A DNA stretch of 64,000 nt from Sagittula sp048553715 (GTDB taxonomy: Bacteria > Pseudomonadota > Alphaproteobacteria > Rhodobacterales > Rhodobacteraceae). This document shows positions 50,101-57,897 of the stretch, in pieces. Under the pieces are notes generated by a model that searched no databases, had not been told where the DNA came from, and saw nothing but the letters and a program-made list of their open reading frames with translations. Both the position numbers and the translations under genes were made by a program. The DNA lies in the NCBI RefSeq assembly GCF_048553715.1, contig NZ_JBLZNC010000006.1, positions 62,001 to 126,000 on the forward strand. Reading direction: 5' to 3'. Each line of letters starts with the position of its first letter. Position 1 is the stretch's first letter.

Positions 50101-51602
50101 TCGAAAGCATCGACCAGAACGTTATCATCGACACGGACGCAGGCACGCTGACGATCTCGCCGACGCCGGTCGAGGACGATGATGTGGTGAACTTTGTCGA
50201 GGCATCGGATGGTGTGATCCTGACAGGCACATCGGATCCCGGTCAGTGGGTGGACGTCACCATGCACGGTGTGACGCATACGGTTCTGACCGATGCCACC
50301 GGTACTTGGGTCGCTCCTTTCGCCGCGTCCGAGATCACGCCCGGCACCTACGAGGCGCAGATCACCGCGACTATCACGGACAGCGCGGGCAACACGCTGA
50401 CGCGCACCGACAGCGTTCAGATCGACACCGAAGTGCTGAACTTTGCCACCTCCACCGATAAGGTTGAAGGCGACAACGTGATCAACGCGGATGAGGCATC
50501 CAACGGGTTCACGCTCACAGGCACATCCGAGCCGGGCGGCACCGTGACTGTCACATTTGGGAACGCCTCCCAGACCGTCAACATCGGTGCCAACGGCGCG
50601 TGGTCGGTGAATTTCCCGGCCTCTGCAATCGCCGATGGCGAATACGCAACCTCTGCGACGGTGGACACCGTTGACGCGGCGGGCAACGTGGCCAGCACAA
50701 CTGTGGACTTCGCCGTAGACACCCACGTCAACGAACTGGAGATGGACGCCAACCCCGCAACAGACGGTGTGATCAACGCCGCCGAGGCTGCGGCAGGCAT
50801 CACCCTGACCGGCGATGTCGAGCCTGGATCGATCGTCGAGGTGACCCTGAACAACGTGGTCCATACGGCGGTTGTCGATGAGTTTGGCGGCTGGAGCGTG
50901 GACATCCCGTCGTCCAGCATCCCGACAGGTACGATCAACGACTATCCGATCTACATCTCGGCCACTGATGCCGCAGGCAACACCGATACAATCACGCGGT
51001 CCGTCGACATCGACACCGATGCCCCGGACACCCTGAGCTGGACCGGCTATGGCCGGACGGGCGGTGGTATCGCGCAGGTCTGGACCGAAGCCACTGAGGA
51101 CACATTGTTCTTGGGCGAGGTCGAGAATGCCGGCGGCACACCGGTGATTTCCGAAGTCGGCCATAACAACGTCACCGCAGGCGACAATGCTTACCTGTTC
51201 CTTGATGCGCCGGTTCCCGATGGCACGCACCTTGTGCTGGCGTCGACCGACACGGCGGGCAACACCTCGGGCGCGTATCTGGTGACGGATGATCCTGCGA
51301 CCAGCGATGTGCAGATGTCGAATGACATCGCCTCGGCGCTGCGGGTCTATAACATCGACACCATCGACCTGCATTTCGCAGAGGATGCCAACCTGACGCT
51401 GACCGAACAGCAGATCGCGGAACTGTCCTCGACCTCTGACACGGTGGCGATCCGCGGTGGCTCTGACGACAGCGTCACATTGCAGGGCGGCGTGGCGACA
51501 GGCACCCATTCCGAAGACGGCGTGAATTACAACGTCTTCACCGTGGGCGACACGACCGTGTTGATCGAAGACGACATCACCAACGTCTCGACAGTGATCT
51601 AA
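47157..51602 (+). CDS. Bap-like giant adhesin with tandem Ig-like domains
   Basis: 1481-residue type I secreted adhesin. Residues 1-130 form a beta-rich BapA-prefix-like N-terminal domain (FVIRTSAGTVERGSV, ITLADGRVIVLENYF). A Gly/Ala/Leu-rich hydrophobic segment (about 150-183) follows. About 11 tandem bacterial Ig-like repeats of 92-105 residues come next (about 215-1290), each with a core like VNAxExxxGVTLxGTxEPG ... DAAGN ... DT. The last 190 residues are non-repetitive and probably carry the uncleaved export signal. Classical GGxGxDxUx RTX units are not seen. The mature protein is extremely acidic. The exporter genes follow at once. Role: cell-surface adhesion or biofilm, inferred. Confidence 0.9.
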   Translation: MMNAIDFVIRTSAGTVERGSVGGDEQGFLLQAGYGNDISLNLSQSDLRGYDRAADDLLITLADGRVIVLENYFSPAGAGATNSRLFLSANGNLNEVSFVEAEGGALFAQYGPTESWGKWSPSEQLIFVDDPEVMPRVAGDFTGDGEEASMAAALPLLGLGGAGAGVAAGGAGALLGLPLLIGGSGNGSDGSDGDDTVADTPVVDTPTDTTPDWIAPTVNAADTTTDIGGADAAVVTVTGTANPGSTVAVTVGDTTLTGEADENSEWEVVFDDENFPEDGVYEDVTVVVTDPNGTVTELDGPSFVIDTTPPAIDVTEGTVTVGEVVNAEEHQNGVTVNGTGEADATLTVTVGEYSETTTIAEDGTWSFTFDETVFAEGEYTTDITLEATDAFGNSTVVTDSVQVDTVNMVTLDNGPLTGDDLISAGEHAAGVTLSGTTQAGSTVEVTIEGVTQTATADADGLWSVTFGAADLPEGVYQTTAMIVSTDAAGNASTLSHTFDVDTEATVTIDTSGVAADGMVNASEFSSEITLVGTGEPGASLVISSGGNTLGTTVVGADGAWSLAVMPSMLAISGDNDSELGYTSTVDVVSTDGAGNVSGTSGEIRVDTSTSVIGMFDDGNQIINASERADGVSLSGGAEPGAAITVSVGGSTLTTTAGADGAWSVDIPTALIPEGETTLGADVVSTDLAGNVATASMSIAVDTITGLTMDTASVGTDGTVNANERSDGVTVTGTTEAGSTVVLTVAGTDYPATVTGTEWSVTLPTSIIPEGETSLPVVATTTDAAGNSASEPGTIAIDTVTDVAILTNNAGPDNIVNEVEHDSGVVLNGTAEPGAVVNVTLGTVTNPATVAANGSWTVTFASADVPTGEQSVTITAHAIDAAGNEETASSTIAVDTLVRDFAITSTPGGDDGVINADEATSGLTVTGTTEPGGAVMLTLNGHSVPAAVAADGSWTAQFSASQLPSGETTTVLTAVSTDLAGNVESIDQNVIIDTDAGTLTISPTPVEDDDVVNFVEASDGVILTGTSDPGQWVDVTMHGVTHTVLTDATGTWVAPFAASEITPGTYEAQITATITDSAGNTLTRTDSVQIDTEVLNFATSTDKVEGDNVINADEASNGFTLTGTSEPGGTVTVTFGNASQTVNIGANGAWSVNFPASAIADGEYATSATVDTVDAAGNVASTTVDFAVDTHVNELEMDANPATDGVINAAEAAAGITLTGDVEPGSIVEVTLNNVVHTAVVDEFGGWSVDIPSSSIPTGTINDYPIYISATDAAGNTDTITRSVDIDTDAPDTLSWTGYGRTGGGIAQVWTEATEDTLFLGEVENAGGTPVISEVGHNNVTAGDNAYLFLDAPVPDGTHLVLASTDTAGNTSGAYLVTDDPATSDVQMSNDIASALRVYNIDTIDLHFAEDANLTLTEQQIAELSSTSDTVAIRGGSDDSVTLQGGVATGTHSEDGVNYNVFTVGDTTVLIEDDITNVSTVI

Positions 51603-51619
51603 GACCAAAGACAATCGGA

Positions 51620-51638
51620 GGCCCGGACAAACCGGGCC
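51620..51638 (+). other. Hairpin between adhesin and exporter genes
   Basis: GGCCCGG (51620-51626) pairs with CCGGGCC (51632-51638) around ACAAA, with no T-run after it. It lies between the adhesin stop and the exporter genes and could reduce read-through or protect the adhesin mRNA end. Confidence 0.6.
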
Positions 51639-51686
51639 CCGATTCCCGTAATTAACGATTTTTCGGGCCAACAACGGGGCACGACT

Positions 51687-53003
51687 ATGAGCTTGAGCAG
51701 GCGAAGCCTGGGCATGACCGCCGCAGTGGCGCTCTTGTCCGGATGTATGACCGATTTGGGAGAGCAGGTTTCCCGGTTTCGGGGAAGCGATTCCTCGGCT
51801 CCGACAGGGGTGGCGGCAACGCAGACTTCTGTGGTGGCGCCCACCGACGCGTCGGAGATCATTCAGGCGCTTCAAACGCGCCCCACCGTGATCATATCCG
51901 GCACGCCTTATGCACAGGTCGCCAATGCGGTGATCGCCTCGGACGCGCGGGTTGCACAGGCCGAGTTGCGGGTCGCGCAATTGCGGGCGGAGGCTGCGCA
52001 GAAAAACTGGATGCCGCGCATTGGCCCCAACATCTCTTTGACATCACTCGGGGATTTCGTCGCCCAGCTGGTGATCGAGCAGGTGATTTTCGACAACGGA
52101 CGCAAGGTTGCGGAACGCGATCTGGCCAAGGCAAATGTCGAACGCGCGGCGGTCGGGCTGGTCGATGACGGCAACACGCGCGTCTATGATGCGCTGTCGC
52201 TTTATGTCACCGCCGAAGAAAACCGTGACCTGTCGCGTCACCTCAACGCGGCTTACGAAGATATGGCCGATTTCGAATGGGTCATGCAGCAGCGCGTGCA
52301 GGGTGGGGTGTCGGATATGTCCGACCTCAATATCCTGCAGCAAAAGCTGGCGTCGATCCGGGCTCGGTCGGGCGAGGCACAAGAAGCCACAGCCACGGCC
52401 ATTGCAGAGCTGAACGCGATGGCGGTTCGCCCGCTGTCCGAGCTTCGCGGCTTGGGCGAGATGCGCGATGCGGATGCCGGCGAGGCGCTGGGCGTCTTGC
52501 GCGCACGGGCAGAGCGCGAGCAGGCCTTGGCCGAGGCGCGGATCGCCCGTGCCAGCCACCTGCCCGGTCTGGCCGCCACCGGCAGCTTGGACCGCAGTGG
52601 ACGGCTTGGCGGTGGCCTTGAGGTCACGACCGACAGCCTGTTCGGGCTTGGCACCATGGCGGAATTCGAGGCCATCGAAGCCACCAAGGAAACCGCCGAC
52701 CGCCGTGTCGTGCAAGCCCGCGAAGTGGCCGCGCGCCAGATCGCCAGCCAGCAATCGCGCCTGACGGCCTATCGCCGCCAAGCCGCCGAGGCTGCTGGCC
52801 TGACCACGGCTGCCAAGCAGAACCTTGATCTGTTCCAGCGCCAGTTCGAGGGCGGTCAACGGCAGGTCATGGATGTGGTCGGCACCTACGAGACCTATGC
52901 CGCGGCGATGGAAACCGAAATACAACTGAAATACAAAGCCGCCCGTGCCGAGCTGGAGCTTGCCCGTCTGCGTGGTGCATTGGCTGAAGGAGCCTCGATT
53001 TGA
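51687..53003 (+). CDS. TolC-family outer membrane efflux lipoprotein (LapE/BepC-like)
   Basis: 438-residue outer-membrane channel component of a type I secretion system. The N-terminus carries a lipoprotein signal with lipobox LLSGC, lipidated at Cys20. The rest is two long helical repeats of the TolC fold (VAQAELRVAQLRAEAAQKN and ARAEREQALAEARIARASHLPG) ending LKYKAARAELELARLRGALAEGASI. Position between the adhesin and the ABC exporter fits a LapE-like role. The stop overlaps the exporter start (TTGA). Confidence 0.9.
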   Translation: MSLSRRSLGMTAAVALLSGCMTDLGEQVSRFRGSDSSAPTGVAATQTSVVAPTDASEIIQALQTRPTVIISGTPYAQVANAVIASDARVAQAELRVAQLRAEAAQKNWMPRIGPNISLTSLGDFVAQLVIEQVIFDNGRKVAERDLAKANVERAAVGLVDDGNTRVYDALSLYVTAEENRDLSRHLNAAYEDMADFEWVMQQRVQGGVSDMSDLNILQQKLASIRARSGEAQEATATAIAELNAMAVRPLSELRGLGEMRDADAGEALGVLRARAEREQALAEARIARASHLPGLAATGSLDRSGRLGGGLEVTTDSLFGLGTMAEFEAIEATKETADRRVVQAREVAARQIASQQSRLTAYRRQAAEAAGLTTAAKQNLDLFQRQFEGGQRQVMDVVGTYETYAAAMETEIQLKYKAARAELELARLRGALAEGASI

Positions 53004-55177
53004 GCCAGGTTCTGCATATGGCTGCGGCGGTCCGAAAGGCCGTCCCCAAGGCCAAGCCCAAGACATCGCGGTTTACCAAAAAGGCCGCGTCGCGTGCAGA
53101 CCTGATCCGCGTGCTTGCCGGGCGTCTGGGGGTCGAGGCGAAAGCCACCGATATCCTTGAAGCGCTCAGCCAGCATGCGGGCTGTGACGACAGTTTCGAT
53201 GCCTACGCCCTGCGCATGGGCATGGAGGCGGCAGGCCTGCTCGCGCTGGAGGATGAACCCGATACGCTGGTGCCGGGCTTGTGGCCTGCCATCGCCGTGA
53301 TGACCAACGGGCAGGCGGTTCTGGTGCTGTCGCAGGATGCCGGTGGCCTGACGATTTACGACGACACCACAGTGTCGCGCCAGTCCGAGGTCGGCGTCGC
53401 AGAATTCGGGCGCTATTTCAGCGGACAGTTGATCCGCGCCGAAGCCCCGCTTGAAATGCTGGCGGAAAACCACGCGCAGGTTGAACGCGAAAGCCATTGG
53501 TTCTGGGGCCAGTTCGGTCGCTTCAAAAAGCAGTTTGGCGAAGTGGCGCTTGGCTCTTTTGTGGCCAACCTGCTGGCGGTGTCCGTCGCGTTGTTTTCGC
53601 TGCAGGTCTATGACCGCGTGATCCCCCACCAATCCGAGGCGACCTTGTGGGTTTTGGCAGCAGGGGCCGGTCTGGCCTTGCTGCTGGAGGCCTTTCTGAA
53701 AGTCGCACGCTCGCAGTTGCTGGACGGGGCAGGGCGGCAGATCGAATTGGGTGTGCAGAACCTGTTGATGCAGCGCATTTTGGGCATGCGCTCTGATCTT
53801 CCGGGGCGGTCGCCGGCGCAGCTGTTTTCCGCGATGCGGGAATTCAGCTCTGTGCGAGAGTTCTTTACCGCCTCGACCGCCGGTGCATTGGCCGATTTGC
53901 CCTTTATCTTTGTTTTCTTGCTGATGGTCTGGTCGATCGCCGGTTCGGTGGTCTGGGTGCTGATCATCGGCGGCGTCCTGATGGTCGTTCCCGGCCTGAT
54001 CCTGCAGAAACGCATGATCCGTCTAACGCAGGAAATGCAGGGTGCCTCGACCAAGATGTCGCGCTTGCTGCAAGAGGCAGTCGTCGAGCTGGACACGATC
54101 AAGACCCAGCGCGCCGAAGACCGTTTCACCCGCCTTTGGGAAGAGCTGACGGCGGTGCAGGCGTTGAAATCCTCTGACCAACGCAAGCTGGCGGCCACGC
54201 TGGGTTTCTGGAGCCAAGGCATCCAGCAGGCCACCTATGTGGCGGCGGTCATCACCGGCACCTATCTGGTGTTTGCGGGCGAATTCACCGTGGGATCGAT
54301 CATCGCGGTGGGGATCTTGTGTTCGCGCACGCTCGCGCCGCTGACGCAACTGTCGGGCATCATGGCCCGCTGGGGCAATGTGAAATCCGCGCTCGACGGG
54401 CTGGATGCGATTGCCCATGTGGAACAGGACCGGTCCGAGACACGCACTTACCTGCGCCGCGAACGGCTGGAGGGCAAGTTCGAGCTGGACAACGTCACCT
54501 ACCGTTATGATCCCGAAGGGGCGGCTGTGCTGGACCTGAAGGGGCTGCAGATCCTGCCCGGTCAGGTGCTGGCGGTGCTGGGGTCGAACGGGTCGGGGAA
54601 ATCGACCTTCCTCAAGATGCTGACGGGGCTTTATGCGCCGGGCACGGGCAAGGTGTTGATCGACGGGACCGAAATGGCCCAGATCGACCCCAAGGACCTG
54701 CGCCGTGGCATCGGCTATCTGGGGCAGGACGTGCGCCTGTTCCAAGGCACTTTGCGCGATAACCTGAACCTGTCGCTGCTGGAACGCAACGACGAGCGCC
54801 TGATGGAAGCCTTGGAGTTTGCGGGACTTGCACCTTATGTCCGCGCGCACCCCAAGGGGCTGGATCTGGATATTCACGACGGCGGCGAAGGTCTGTCCGT
54901 CGGGCAGCGCCAGTCCATCGGCTGGGCGCGCCTGTGGCTGCAAGACCCGCAAATCTGTTTGCTGGACGAGCCGACAGCCGCGCTGGATCAAACGTTGGAG
55001 AAGGCGCTGATCGAGCGGCTGGAGGCATGGCTGGTTGGGCGTACCGCCGTGATCGCCACGCACCGTGTGCCGATTCTGCAGCTAGCGACCCGCACGCTGA
55101 TCCTCGCCCATGGGCGGATGGCTGTGGATGGGCCGCGTGATCAGGTGCTCGCGCATCTGCGTAAGGGGGCTGCATAA
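53000..55177 (+). CDS. Type I secretion ABC exporter with C39-like domain (LapB-like)
   Basis: 725-residue permease-ATPase. The start is a TTG at 53000 with AAGGAGC upstream, overlapping the previous stop; ATG 53018 is an alternative. Residues about 35-165 form a C39-peptidase-like domain without the catalytic Cys/His (a substrate-docking CLD). Six hydrophobic helices span about 185-440. The ATPase has Walker A GSNGSGKST (about 527), signature LSVGQRQ (about 630) and Walker B ICLLDEP (about 651). Loss of the catalytic Cys agrees with export of an adhesin that is not cleaved, as for LapB. The last codon overlaps the HlyD gene (TAATG). Confidence 0.93.
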   Translation: MSQVLHMAAAVRKAVPKAKPKTSRFTKKAASRADLIRVLAGRLGVEAKATDILEALSQHAGCDDSFDAYALRMGMEAAGLLALEDEPDTLVPGLWPAIAVMTNGQAVLVLSQDAGGLTIYDDTTVSRQSEVGVAEFGRYFSGQLIRAEAPLEMLAENHAQVERESHWFWGQFGRFKKQFGEVALGSFVANLLAVSVALFSLQVYDRVIPHQSEATLWVLAAGAGLALLLEAFLKVARSQLLDGAGRQIELGVQNLLMQRILGMRSDLPGRSPAQLFSAMREFSSVREFFTASTAGALADLPFIFVFLLMVWSIAGSVVWVLIIGGVLMVVPGLILQKRMIRLTQEMQGASTKMSRLLQEAVVELDTIKTQRAEDRFTRLWEELTAVQALKSSDQRKLAATLGFWSQGIQQATYVAAVITGTYLVFAGEFTVGSIIAVGILCSRTLAPLTQLSGIMARWGNVKSALDGLDAIAHVEQDRSETRTYLRRERLEGKFELDNVTYRYDPEGAAVLDLKGLQILPGQVLAVLGSNGSGKSTFLKMLTGLYAPGTGKVLIDGTEMAQIDPKDLRRGIGYLGQDVRLFQGTLRDNLNLSLLERNDERLMEALEFAGLAPYVRAHPKGLDLDIHDGGEGLSVGQRQSIGWARLWLQDPQICLLDEPTAALDQTLEKALIERLEAWLVGRTAVIATHRVPILQLATRTLILAHGRMAVDGPRDQVLAHLRKGAA

Positions 55178-56358
55178 TGGCTACGTCAACCACCAACCTG
55201 CAACAGCAATTGTCCAGCCGCATGCGCGGCCCGTCGATGACAATCTGGCTGTGTGCCGTGACTGTCTGGGCGTTTATCATCTGGGCGTCGATGGCGTGGC
55301 TGGATGAAATCGTGCGGGGCGATGGCGAGATTATCTCTTCCTCGCGTCCGCAGATCATTCAGAACCTCGAAGGCGGTATCCTGTCGGAAATGCTGGTCAA
55401 GGAAGGGGATGAGGTGCTGCGCGGCGACGTATTGGCCAAGCTGCACGGCACGCAGTTCCGCTCTTCCGTTGACGATCTGAATGAACAGATCACCACCTTG
55501 GAGATCCGGCGTCTGCGTCTGGAGGCAGAGCTGGCCGGTGCATCCGTCGTGGAGGTGCCGACCGATCTGGCGCTGCGCCTGCCGGATATGGTGGCGTCAG
55601 AGCAGGCGTTACTGGCCGCGCGTCAGTCGGACTACTACGCACGACGCGCCGGGGCGCAAAAGGTTCTCGATCAGGCCGCAGAAGAGTTGAAGCTGCTTGA
55701 GAACCTTCTAAAGAAAAAGGTCGTCGCGTTGATCGAAGTCACCCGCGCCCGCAAGGGGCATGCGGATGCCTACAAAAAGTATGAGGAAATCATCACCCAG
55801 ACCGAGCTTGCCCGCGCGGAAGAGTATTCCGAGGTGCTCAAGGAACTGGCGACGCTGAAACAGAACCTCAAGGCGTCGGTGGACCAGTTGAACCGCACGG
55901 TGCTGACGTCGCCCATGCATGGGGTTGTGAATAAATTGTCCGTGACCACCATTGGCGGCGTTGTGCGCCCCGGTGAAGAGATCATGCAGATCATCCCGTT
56001 GGACGAGGAACTGTTCGTCGAGGCCAAGGTGCGCCCCGAAGACATCGCAAACATTCGGCGCGGGCAGGAGGCGACGATTAAGCTGTCCGCCTATGACTAC
56101 ACTGTTTACGGCACGCTCAAAGGGCGCGTGGATGTAATTTCCGCCGATACGTTCAAGGACGAGAACCGCCCCGAGATGCCACCCCATTACAAGGTGACGG
56201 TGCGGGTGGATCTGGCATCGTTGACCGATCGCCAAGTGCAGATGGATATCCGTCCGGGCATGCAGGCGCAGGCCGAACTGCATACGGGCGAAAAGACGGT
56301 CCTGCAGTATCTGTTGAAGCCGCTGTACAAATCCCGCGACGCGTTCCGCGAGCCTTGA
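55177..56358 (+). CDS. HlyD-family type I secretion adaptor (LapC-like)
   Basis: 393-residue membrane fusion protein linking the ABC exporter to the TolC-like channel. One N-terminal transmembrane helix (MTIWLCAVTVWAFIIWASMAWLDE, about residues 15-40) precedes the lipoyl-like half (EGGILSEMLVKEGDEVLRGDVLAKL). Two long coiled-coil arms and the C-terminal barrel (SPMHGVVNKLSVTTIGGVVRPGEEIMQI; RPGMQAQAEL) follow. The start overlaps the exporter stop by one base. It is the last gene of the secretion operon. Confidence 0.93.
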   Translation: MATSTTNLQQQLSSRMRGPSMTIWLCAVTVWAFIIWASMAWLDEIVRGDGEIISSSRPQIIQNLEGGILSEMLVKEGDEVLRGDVLAKLHGTQFRSSVDDLNEQITTLEIRRLRLEAELAGASVVEVPTDLALRLPDMVASEQALLAARQSDYYARRAGAQKVLDQAAEELKLLENLLKKKVVALIEVTRARKGHADAYKKYEEIITQTELARAEEYSEVLKELATLKQNLKASVDQLNRTVLTSPMHGVVNKLSVTTIGGVVRPGEEIMQIIPLDEELFVEAKVRPEDIANIRRGQEATIKLSAYDYTVYGTLKGRVDVISADTFKDENRPEMPPHYKVTVRVDLASLTDRQVQMDIRPGMQAQAELHTGEKTVLQYLLKPLYKSRDAFREP

Positions 56359-56369
56359 CGGATTGATGA

Positions 56370-56441
56370 TGTGCGCCTGCGGCGCACAGGTCTTAGAGGC
56401 ATCTGCCAGTGCAGATGCCGGCGCCTCCGGCGGAGGTATTT
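56370..56441. terminator. Triple hairpin array downstream of the secretion operon
   Basis: Three stems follow one another: TGTGCGCC/GGCGCACA (56370-56388), GGCATCTGC/GCAGATGCC (56398-56419) and CCTCC/GGAGG with loop GGC before ATTTTG (about 56424-56441). The last resembles the GCCTCCGGCGG...ATTTT element I associate with gene ends in roseobacter genomes. It lies between convergent genes and could stop both transcripts. Confidence 0.6.
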
Positions 56442-56469
56442 TGACCAAGAAAAAGCGGGCCGGAGGGGT

Positions 56470-56913
56470 CTAGGCGTCTGTGTCGAGCCAGATGGTCACG
56501 GGGCCATCATTGACGAGGTGGACTTGCATGTCTGCACCAAAGCGCCCCGTTTGTACCGCAATACCCTTGTCCGCAAGCTTTGCTGCGAAGGCCTGATATA
56601 GTCTTTGACCCTCGTCCGGTGGGGCGGCGGCGGAAAAGCCCGGGCGGTTGCCGCTGCGGGTGTCGGCGGCGAGCGTGAATTGGCTGACCACCAAGGCCGC
56701 GCCGCCTGTGTCGAGGAGGCTGCGGTTCATCCGGCCGATGTCATCCTTGAAGATCCGCAGTTTGCTGATCTTGTCGGTGAGTTTGATGGCATGGGCGTCG
56801 GTGTCACCTTGCATCGCGCACAGCAGGATCAGTAGGCCTGCGTCGATCTGGCCCACGGTTTCGCCTTCGATATCAACACGGGCCGCGCTGACCCGTTGGA
56901 TCAATGCCCTCAT
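56470..56913 (-). CDS. dtd: D-aminoacyl-tRNA deacylase
   Basis: 147-residue DTD, which removes D-amino acids (and glycine from tRNA-Ala) mischarged on tRNA. Family motifs are MRALIQRVSAARV at the start, the active-site SQFTLAADT (the cross-subunit SQxT) followed by SGNRPGFSAAAPP, and NDGPVTIWLDT at the C-terminus (NxGPVT). The start at 56913 overlaps the kinase stop (ATGA), so both are cotranscribed. Confidence 0.97.
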   Translation of the reverse strand: MRALIQRVSAARVDIEGETVGQIDAGLLILLCAMQGDTDAHAIKLTDKISKLRIFKDDIGRMNRSLLDTGGAALVVSQFTLAADTRSGNRPGFSAAAPPDEGQRLYQAFAAKLADKGIAVQTGRFGADMQVHLVNDGPVTIWLDTDA

Positions 56914-57809
56914 AGTTCGTGGGACCAAGGGGGATTGGCGCCCGCGCGGCTGACGGTGATGGCCGCGGTTTTTGCGCCCAGTTGCGCAGCGGGGACCAGA
57001 TCGTCAAGCCAGACGGCTGCGAGTTTGTCGCGCGACAGCAGGCCCGCCTGATCGAGGCCCGCCAGAAACCCTGCGTTAAAGGTGTCACCTGCGCCCACGG
57101 TGTCGACCACATCGACCTTTTGCGCGGGAACGGTTTTGGTGCCCTCGCGGGTGACGATATCGACGCCTTCCGCGCCGCGGGTGATCAGGACGATGGCGGT
57201 GCCGCCCTTGAGTAGGTCAGCGGCGGTGGTGCCGAGCCAGTCCATGTCTTCGTCCGAGATTTTGACGATGTCGGCGCGGGCGAGCATTTTTTCGAGACGG
57301 GCGCGGTAGCGGGCCTCGTCGGTGATGAACCCGGGACGGATGTTCGGGTCGATCATGACAACCCGGTTGCCCGCCTGCGCGCACAGGGCGGCGTAGGTGT
57401 CGGCCGCGGGTTCACCCACAAGCGAGATGCCCCCGAAGAACAGGGTCGAGACATCGTCCTCAAGGGTGGGCAGGTCCGATGTGGACAGCATGCGACCGGC
57501 GGTGTTTTCGTCGTAGAAGGCATATTTGGCGTGGCCATCCACAAGGGTGACAAAGGCCAGCGTCGTGGGGCGGTCTGAACGTGCGCACAGGCTGTGATCG
57601 ACGTGAGAGGCAGTGAGCGTGTCGGTCAGGATCTCGCCAAACAGATCGTTCGAGACGCCGCCGAAATAGCCCGAGCGCGCCCCGAGCCGTCCCAGTGCGA
57701 TGGCGGTGTTCATCACGGCACCGCCTGCGTAGGGGGCAAAGGCCGCCTCGGAGGCGGGGGTCGTGCGGGGCAGCATGTCGATCAGGGCTTCGCCACAGCA
57801 GAGGATCAT
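56910..57809 (-). CDS. PfkB-family sugar kinase (fructokinase-like)
   Basis: 299-residue ribokinase/PfkB-fold kinase. Start MILCCGEALIDMLP at 57809, with AGGACGG upstream. The N-terminal sugar-binding GG (YAGGAVMNTAIALGRLG) and the C-terminal anion-hole/catalytic motif DTVGAGDTFNAGFLAGL are present. Overall layout is closest to bacterial fructokinases; the exact sugar is not proven. No sugar transporter is adjacent. Confidence 0.9.
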   Translation of the reverse strand: MILCCGEALIDMLPRTTPASEAAFAPYAGGAVMNTAIALGRLGARSGYFGGVSNDLFGEILTDTLTASHVDHSLCARSDRPTTLAFVTLVDGHAKYAFYDENTAGRMLSTSDLPTLEDDVSTLFFGGISLVGEPAADTYAALCAQAGNRVVMIDPNIRPGFITDEARYRARLEKMLARADIVKISDEDMDWLGTTAADLLKGGTAIVLITRGAEGVDIVTREGTKTVPAQKVDVVDTVGAGDTFNAGFLAGLDQAGLLSRDKLAAVWLDDLVPAAQLGAKTAAITVSRAGANPPWSHEL

Positions 57810-57897
57810 TTCGTCACCGTCCTGTTTTGGAATGTTTGCGCTATCTAGCAAGGTTTGCCGTCTGCGAGAACCGAAATTTTGCGCGCGTTAAGAAAAC

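Noticed and set aside
47088..51980. A 4.9-kb uninterrupted open frame on the minus strand opposite the adhesin gene
   Set aside because: It is antisense to the adhesin and the start of the TolC-like gene, both with clear homology. The translated minus frame is Cys/His/Arg/Gly-rich without domains, as expected from a mirrored Asp/Thr/Val-rich repeat gene of high GC.
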